Shown here: one piece after another, positions 58,961 to 64,000 of the stretch
Layout of the letters: the number at the start of each line of letters is the position of its first letter
How positions within the stretch are numbered: position 1 is the stretch's first letter
Assembly: GCA_000711775.1 (NCBI GenBank)
Contig: ARYC01000045.1
Span: 186,001 to 250,000 of the forward strand
Origin: Oxytricha trifallax
Taxonomy: Eukaryota > Ciliophora > Spirotrichea > Sporadotrichida > Oxytrichidae
Direction: 5' to 3'
DNA length: 64,000 nt
The notes under the pieces: model-generated
Databases searched by the model: none
Told to the model about the DNA's origin: nothing
The model's input: the letters and a program-made list of their open reading frames with translations, nothing else
Made by a program: the position numbers and the translations under genes

Positions 58961-61900
58961 ATGGCTTAAAACTTGAACTTAAGAAAATAGTCATCACAAA
59001 ATGACATAGATGAGTACTCTTATGAATAAGATTTCTAAATCGATGATGACATATCAAGTGATCATCAATCAATTTAGAAACAACTTAATAAAGATAAAAT
59101 TGCCAAACAGGACAGTTAATCACAAGATTACTATGAAAATGAAGACGATTTCATTCAAGATGATAACGATGATGATTTTGAAAGTTTTCAATCAAAGCCC
59201 AAGTAAAACTTGAAAACAGATTTATAGTTAAACAAACCTTAGTCGATATAGAATAATGTTCAGAAAAGCAAGTCTAAAAGCAGTCAATATAGTAGCAATA
59301 GTAAAAATGAAGATGCTTATGATTAGGAATCTTTTCAGCCAGAAGAGTTAGAAGATGAAGATTATAACGAAGTTATTGATAATAAAATCAGTTAGGCTTT
59401 GTAAAATTAATCAAACTCAAGCCAGAAAAAGTCTGCTTAAAAGGGGTTTTGGGACGACAAAGAAAAAAGTAATAATAATCTATCACTGGATAGAAGCAGG
59501 ACAGATCATTACTCTTAATCATCAATTATAAACAAGGGTGAGATTAAGCCTACTATCAATATATTCAAAACTGAAGAAAGTCTTGTAAATATAGAAGATA
59601 AAAAGGCAATAGTGGATACATAAGCAATTAGTAAAAGTACTGTTTTAAAAGAGGAAAAGAAAATTACAACAATTAAAGGTATTTAAAGTTCAAATAGAAA
59701 AGAGTAAGAAAATATTAAACCGAGTACTTCGTAGTAAAATCGAGTGAGTTAACAAGCTTAAAATTAATCTCAATCAGCTTTGAAACAAACAAAATAAGAT
59801 GCTATTAAAGAGCCTTAATTCAAAGTTTCAAACCCGTAAACAGCTATTAAGAATAAAAGATTGTCAGTTCAGAGGTAAATTACCATGTCATAGTAGAAAA
59901 ATTAAGAGCCGACATAGTCTATCCCTAATTACCCTGGGAGCAAGCCAAAGAAATTTATTAATTTAAATGAGGTAAATAGGTCTTTCTCAAGACCACTAAC
60001 GAGTAAAGTATAAACTTTAACAAACACTTAAAACAGTAATTAAACCCCTCAATTCGCTTTAAAGTCTTCATAGAACAGAAATACATAGCATCCTAGGACA
60101 TTCACTTCAATGATTTAGTAAAACCAAAGCAAGATTCCCCTTAGAGGAGGAGTGAATTTAAACCAGACTTCATAACAAGCTTTGAAACCTCCTGCCTCAA
60201 TTAGTAGATCTATGATTGGATCATCTTAGGGTGTTGGAGTTCGAGAAAGATTGAAGTAAATTATTCATTCTAAGAGGAACATAAGCAACACTTCACAAAA
60301 TAGAATGAGCAGTCAAACACGATCGACTACTTTTCTTGGATAAAGCGATACTAAGAGATCAGTCGCTACGAGAGGAGGGGTGAAGATTGACAACTATAAT
60401 AATGAGGGTAGTGCAAGATATGGGAATAAGGAGTCGACAAGATTTGGCAGCTCGAAAAGATTATCTACTGATTCATTTATTCATTAGAGCAACATTTAAT
60501 TTACAAATTTTCTATAACGACCTAGAATTTTTGATCATCATAAAATATTATTCAAAATAAAATGCTTGATTATAAAAACTTTGTAGCAATTTAATATTAC
60601 TGTTTTTTAGGTTATGATTAAATCCAACATGTCTGTGACAAAATCACGAATGAGTCTAGGTAGATACCAACCACAAAACTAATCAAAATTAAAAATGAAT
60701 AACTCAATGGGCTTTACAAACCGTTTACAATCTGCTGGTATGATAAGTAGTAGATCTACTGCTGCCTAGCAAAGTCAAGTGATGATCCAATCAACAAACA
60801 ACTTGCAATCAAATGTGAAATAAATTAAGATTGCAGACTACTATAATAAAGACCCTCGGGACAGTCTTGTGTTGAGTTAAAATGGTTTAAAGTAGAGCTA
60901 GAGTAGTGTTGCACCTATTGATAGAATGTTAAGAATGTCTTAAGAGAGCGAGTTCCCTATAAAGATCCTGGACAATATAATACAAGTTGAAGAGCAGCTT
61001 TACGGATTTAGTCTTTATAATAGAGGCAATGAACTCAAGAAATCACTTATAGATCCATAAAGAGTCAAAGCATACATTGAGTAGCATTAACAACAGTAAT
61101 CTCCTAATAAACCTAAAAATTAAGTTGCCATAAGAAAAGAGAAACAAGAAAAAGACGATTGGTAATAAACTTTAAACTTTTTCAAAGAAAATCCTTAGGC
61201 TTTACTTGAGGCTATACCCACTCCTAGAAACGATAATAATGAATTGAATGATTTTTAATCTGGACTAACTCCTAAGAAAGCTTTTGACTTCAAGTTTGAC
61301 AACAATTCAACTCTTGGCTTTCAAAATAGAGGTAATTCTACTAAGAATTTGATGATACTTCAATAAGGTACACCAAATCATAAAAACAGATTAGTTTCTC
61401 CAAAAGCTAATCCCCTCTTGTCTAGTAGAAAACTAGGACAAAGTTAAAGTAAAACTGGGCTTAGAATGTTAAACACTAGTGGCTTAGGCTAGGCTTTAAG
61501 CTAAAGTTCAAGCAGACAATTTCTTCAGAAATCCCCAAGTATGAATAAACAAAACTAGTCTTTTAACAGATCATTTTCTAAAGAAAATTTGTAAAAAATC
61601 TATGGTGGTAACACATTAGTTAGCTAGCTCTAGATGCAGTCACCCCTTAAAAAGAATAACTTTGAGAAGAAAGATTTCAGGATCTCACAAACTTTAAGAA
61701 ACGTGTAGTCTGCTAAAAGTTAGTAAAGAGTGTTTAATGGAACTCAATAATCTTTCAATCAGCAAAGGCAAAGTGTTTAAGCTGATGATAAACTACAATC
61801 TTATTAATAACTTACTTAAGATAAGCCAGTTTAAGAAAGAAAAACAAAGCGTTTATAGTTGATAGAGGAATAAGAAAAAGCCTTGAATAACCGAAAGTTA

Positions 61901-63208
61901 TAAGCCAATAAGATCAAACAAAAAATTAAAACTGACTATTTTGACGGCCCACCTTAAAAAGATTAAAGTAGCAGTAGAGCTCTAAATACTGGTAAAAACA
62001 GTCAAAAGTAATTAAGCGAAACAAACTAAAACTTTATGAATAGAGCTTTGCTTTCAACACTCGACTGGAAGACATCTAAGACTTACTAGGAATATGTTGT
62101 GGCTCGAAAGAATAACAAGCTAGTGTTTGATTAGAATGACGGTCGCGTTTTTAGAGAAGATGAAATCGATTATGTGTTGAATATTATTATAGCAAATGTA
62201 ATTTAAACATGAGCCATTATTTATGAATAAATTTTATGGTATATTCTTTTGTATAACTTTAATATGATTTAACTTAAGGCAGGTGATGGTTCAGCATTTT
62301 CAGATGAAATGAATAGACTTTGCACGCCTTTTATTACAAAAGCTTATAATACACTAGATATATTACTCAAAGAACTAAAACACATTATTTTATCTATCTA
62401 TTTTAATATCGACAATGATATAAAATAATTAAATTTATAAGCAGAAATTACAGAAAATAAGGTCATATTACTACTTTCTAGTAAGTTTTAACTATATAAT
62501 ATAAAAGTAGATAATCAATTATATTCTCCTAAGTGTAATTTATTTATTGATAAATTTTGGTTTATTGCAAAATGATTTCAATAAAGAATTCGATAGAATA
62601 TATTTAGATGCAGGGAGCGGTTCTCTTTATGAAAAATTAACCTACTTATTAGAAAGAATGAAGGGACTTTTCAAATTTAGAGAAGACATTCTTGAGTTCT
62701 TATATAGAGTGTAAGAAAGAGAGGTAAGTTTTTTATCAAATAATATGAAGATTATGATTTCTTAAAAACACTCCAAAATATAGGTAATTTTGGCTGAGAT
62801 GAAAAAGACAGTAATGAGTATTCAAAGCGAAAGAGATATCGAAGAGGAACTTTTTAATAATAAGCCATAAAAATCTTAAGATTCTAGCAGACTTAGTAAC
62901 GATCAAGATCCCACTTAAAGACCTACAAGAGAGAAAATTCAGCGTCTTGGTGATAGGTAAAGTCCAACTACCTATTTATTAATTTTTTTGTGTATAGTTT
63001 GGTTGATTTAACAGACGAGGTGTTGAGGCAAGTCAAGAAGTTCGTTTAATCATTTAATAAAGCTATGGATTTTGTACGCATTGAGTAATTCGTGTTCGAG
63101 GAAGCTGACTATGAAATGATCAGTTATAAGGAAGTGCGCGAAATTAAAGACATATTCAGGGCATTCGATATTAAAATGAAGGAGCTCACTCAAAAAAGAT
63201 TCTATTGA
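58961..63208 (+). CDS. Long Gln/Ser/Asn-rich protein of unknown function
   Basis: ATG at 58961 (MAQNLNLRKQSSQNDIDEYS). More than 1,200 codons of mostly low-complexity sequence, with acidic patches at the start (DDDFESFQS) and basic Ser/Arg-rich stretches in the middle (KRNISNTSQNRMSSQTRSTT). A more globular part starts near 62030 (LLSTLDWKTSKTYQEYVVAR), followed by helical segments (YEKLTYLLERMKGLFKFRED and DIFRAFDIKMKELTQKRFY). Dense in-frame TAA/TAG shows heavy use of reassigned Gln codons. Introns or inserts lie near 60500-60610, 62193-62279, 62370-62570, 62725-62780 and 62955-63000; the first keeps the frame open, so its status is unclear. The C-terminus resembles tubulin-associated or centriolar scaffold proteins only in style. 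TGA 63206-63208. Confidence 0.75.
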
Positions 63209-63742
63209 TAATATTTCAGCAATAAAGTTTGAGATTTAATATTAAAATTATATTTAAATACAGCAATCAACTTAATAAATTGGAAATAGATTATATTATT
63301 TAAATTTCAATATTCATTCCATATAAATACTTTTTGAGGTTATAAGGAAATAAACTTTTATCCTTTAAAATAATGTATTTTAATCATTAAATTTAGGCAA
63401 AAGAGATAAATCTAATAGGAAATTTGAGAGATTTTAATAGTTTATTTCTATAACATTATATAATTTGTCGAAAATAAGGCGTAATTAATAGCTTATTTTT
63501 AATATATTATATAATTTTACGAAAAAGTTTAGAATAGATTTGTAAGGTTAACTTAGTCTTAATAAGAAATCTTTAAACCAATTAATATTGCCAATTTACT
63601 TTTTAATTTATCTGAATCTTATGTAGTATTTGGAATATGTCAAATTTATATAGATATTTTTACTATTTTCTATAATAAAATGTTGATTTTAATTTGAGTT
63701 TTGCAATAATTAATTAAACACAAAGAAAAGATTCACTCACAA
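63209..63742. other. AT-rich intergenic region with an imperfect tandem repeat
   Basis: Around 63435-63530 two units share the pattern AATAG.TTATTT.TA..ATTATATAATTT followed by CGAAAA. No gene recognised. Confidence 0.45.
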
Positions 63743-64000
63743 ATGTCAAAAGAGTCAAATCAACTATTCAGATTCTATTAGGATTTATCCCACCTTACCC
63801 AAAGAGGCAGCACCATCGCTGAGTATGTTTGGATCGACGGTAGCGGTATTACCCTCAGATCAAAGGCAAAGACCATCACCAAGAAGGTTGAGTGCCTTGA
63901 AGATATCCCAGAATAAATAAAAAAAGTTAATATAAAAATACTTGATTCTATAGACCAATAATAGAAGATTAATACAATGAATTTAGGAGAATATTAATTG
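63743..64000 (+). CDS. Glutamine synthetase, N-terminal part (3' cut by the window)
   Basis: Forms glutamine from glutamate, ammonia and ATP in the cytosol. The ATG at 63743 opens MSKESNQLFRFYQDLSHLTQ, then the eukaryotic GS beta-grasp block AEYVWIDGSGITLRSKAKTI and ECLEDIPE. In the family the next residues are LPEWN.DGSST. Instead, from about 63915 the sequence turns AT-rich and reads QIKKVNIKIL, which is not GS, with no GT at the break. An IES therefore probably starts there and the gene resumes beyond 64000. The coding part is clearly more GC-rich than what follows. Confidence 0.88.

Noticed and set aside
59443-59453. GGGGTTTTGGG, a telomere-like G4T4 run
   Set aside because: It lies in frame inside a long coding region (reads KGFWDD) with no second unit, so it is coding sequence, not a telomere or transposon tip.
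1-64000. Origin from Tetrahymena or Paramecium, which share the TAA/TAG = Gln code
   Set aside because: The TBE with its three gene types and the many coding-region inserts with variable 2-12 bp pointers fit spirotrichs; Paramecium IESs use TA only and Tetrahymena inserts rarely interrupt exons.
1-64000. CRISPR arrays, rRNA, tRNA genes or operons
   Set aside because: No regularly spaced repeats, no tRNA T-loop/anticodon folds and no rRNA-like blocks were seen; the genes are eukaryotic with introns.

Overview
The window looks like germline (micronuclear) DNA of a hypotrich/spirotrich ciliate of the Oxytricha-Tetmemena-Stylonychia type. The base composition is very AT-rich. TAA and TAG are read as Gln in every gene I could follow and TGA is the only stop. 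True GT..AG introns are short (about 27-130 nt). Many genes are also cut by AT-rich inserts without intron borders. Each such insert is flanked by a 2-12 bp direct repeat (a 'pointer'), and removing the insert plus one repeat copy restores the reading frame. This is the MDS/IES organisation of a germline genome before macronuclear development. A decayed telomere-bearing element (TBE) transposon supports the same assignment.

Layout, 1-18.3 kb: a start fragment (-), a coiled-coil protein (-), a TPR protein (-), an SRPBCC/START-like protein (+, three IESs), a PP2A B56 regulatory subunit (-, three IESs), a MITE-like repeat, a mitochondrial ATM1/ABCB7-type ABC transporter (-), a twin-CX9C protein (+), a GC-rich structured element, a second small palindromic repeat, a small unknown protein (-), a mitochondrial membrane protein (-) and a Nup107-like nucleoporin (-).

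19-44.7 kb: RhoGDI (+), a basic low-complexity protein (+), a large PAS-containing TmcB-like membrane protein (+) with a 389-bp long-inverted-repeat IES, then a membrane-protein gene (+) split by a complete 4.07-kb TBE, then a multi-TOG microtubule protein (+).

44.8-64 kb: a multi-pass membrane protein (-), a secreted alpha-amylase (-), a peroxisomal enoyl-CoA hydratase 2 (-), a TMC-type channel (+), a DadA/DAO-like FAD oxidoreductase (+) that carries an entire centrin gene inside one of its IESs, a long Q/S/N-rich protein (+) and the start of glutamine synthetase (+).

The genes form no operon or pathway. What unites the window is genome rearrangement: transposon-derived and short AT-rich IESs are removed precisely at pointers, and in one case a complete gene lies within the removed segment. 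All joins were made by eye; intron versus IES assignment is firm only where the frame test is quoted.
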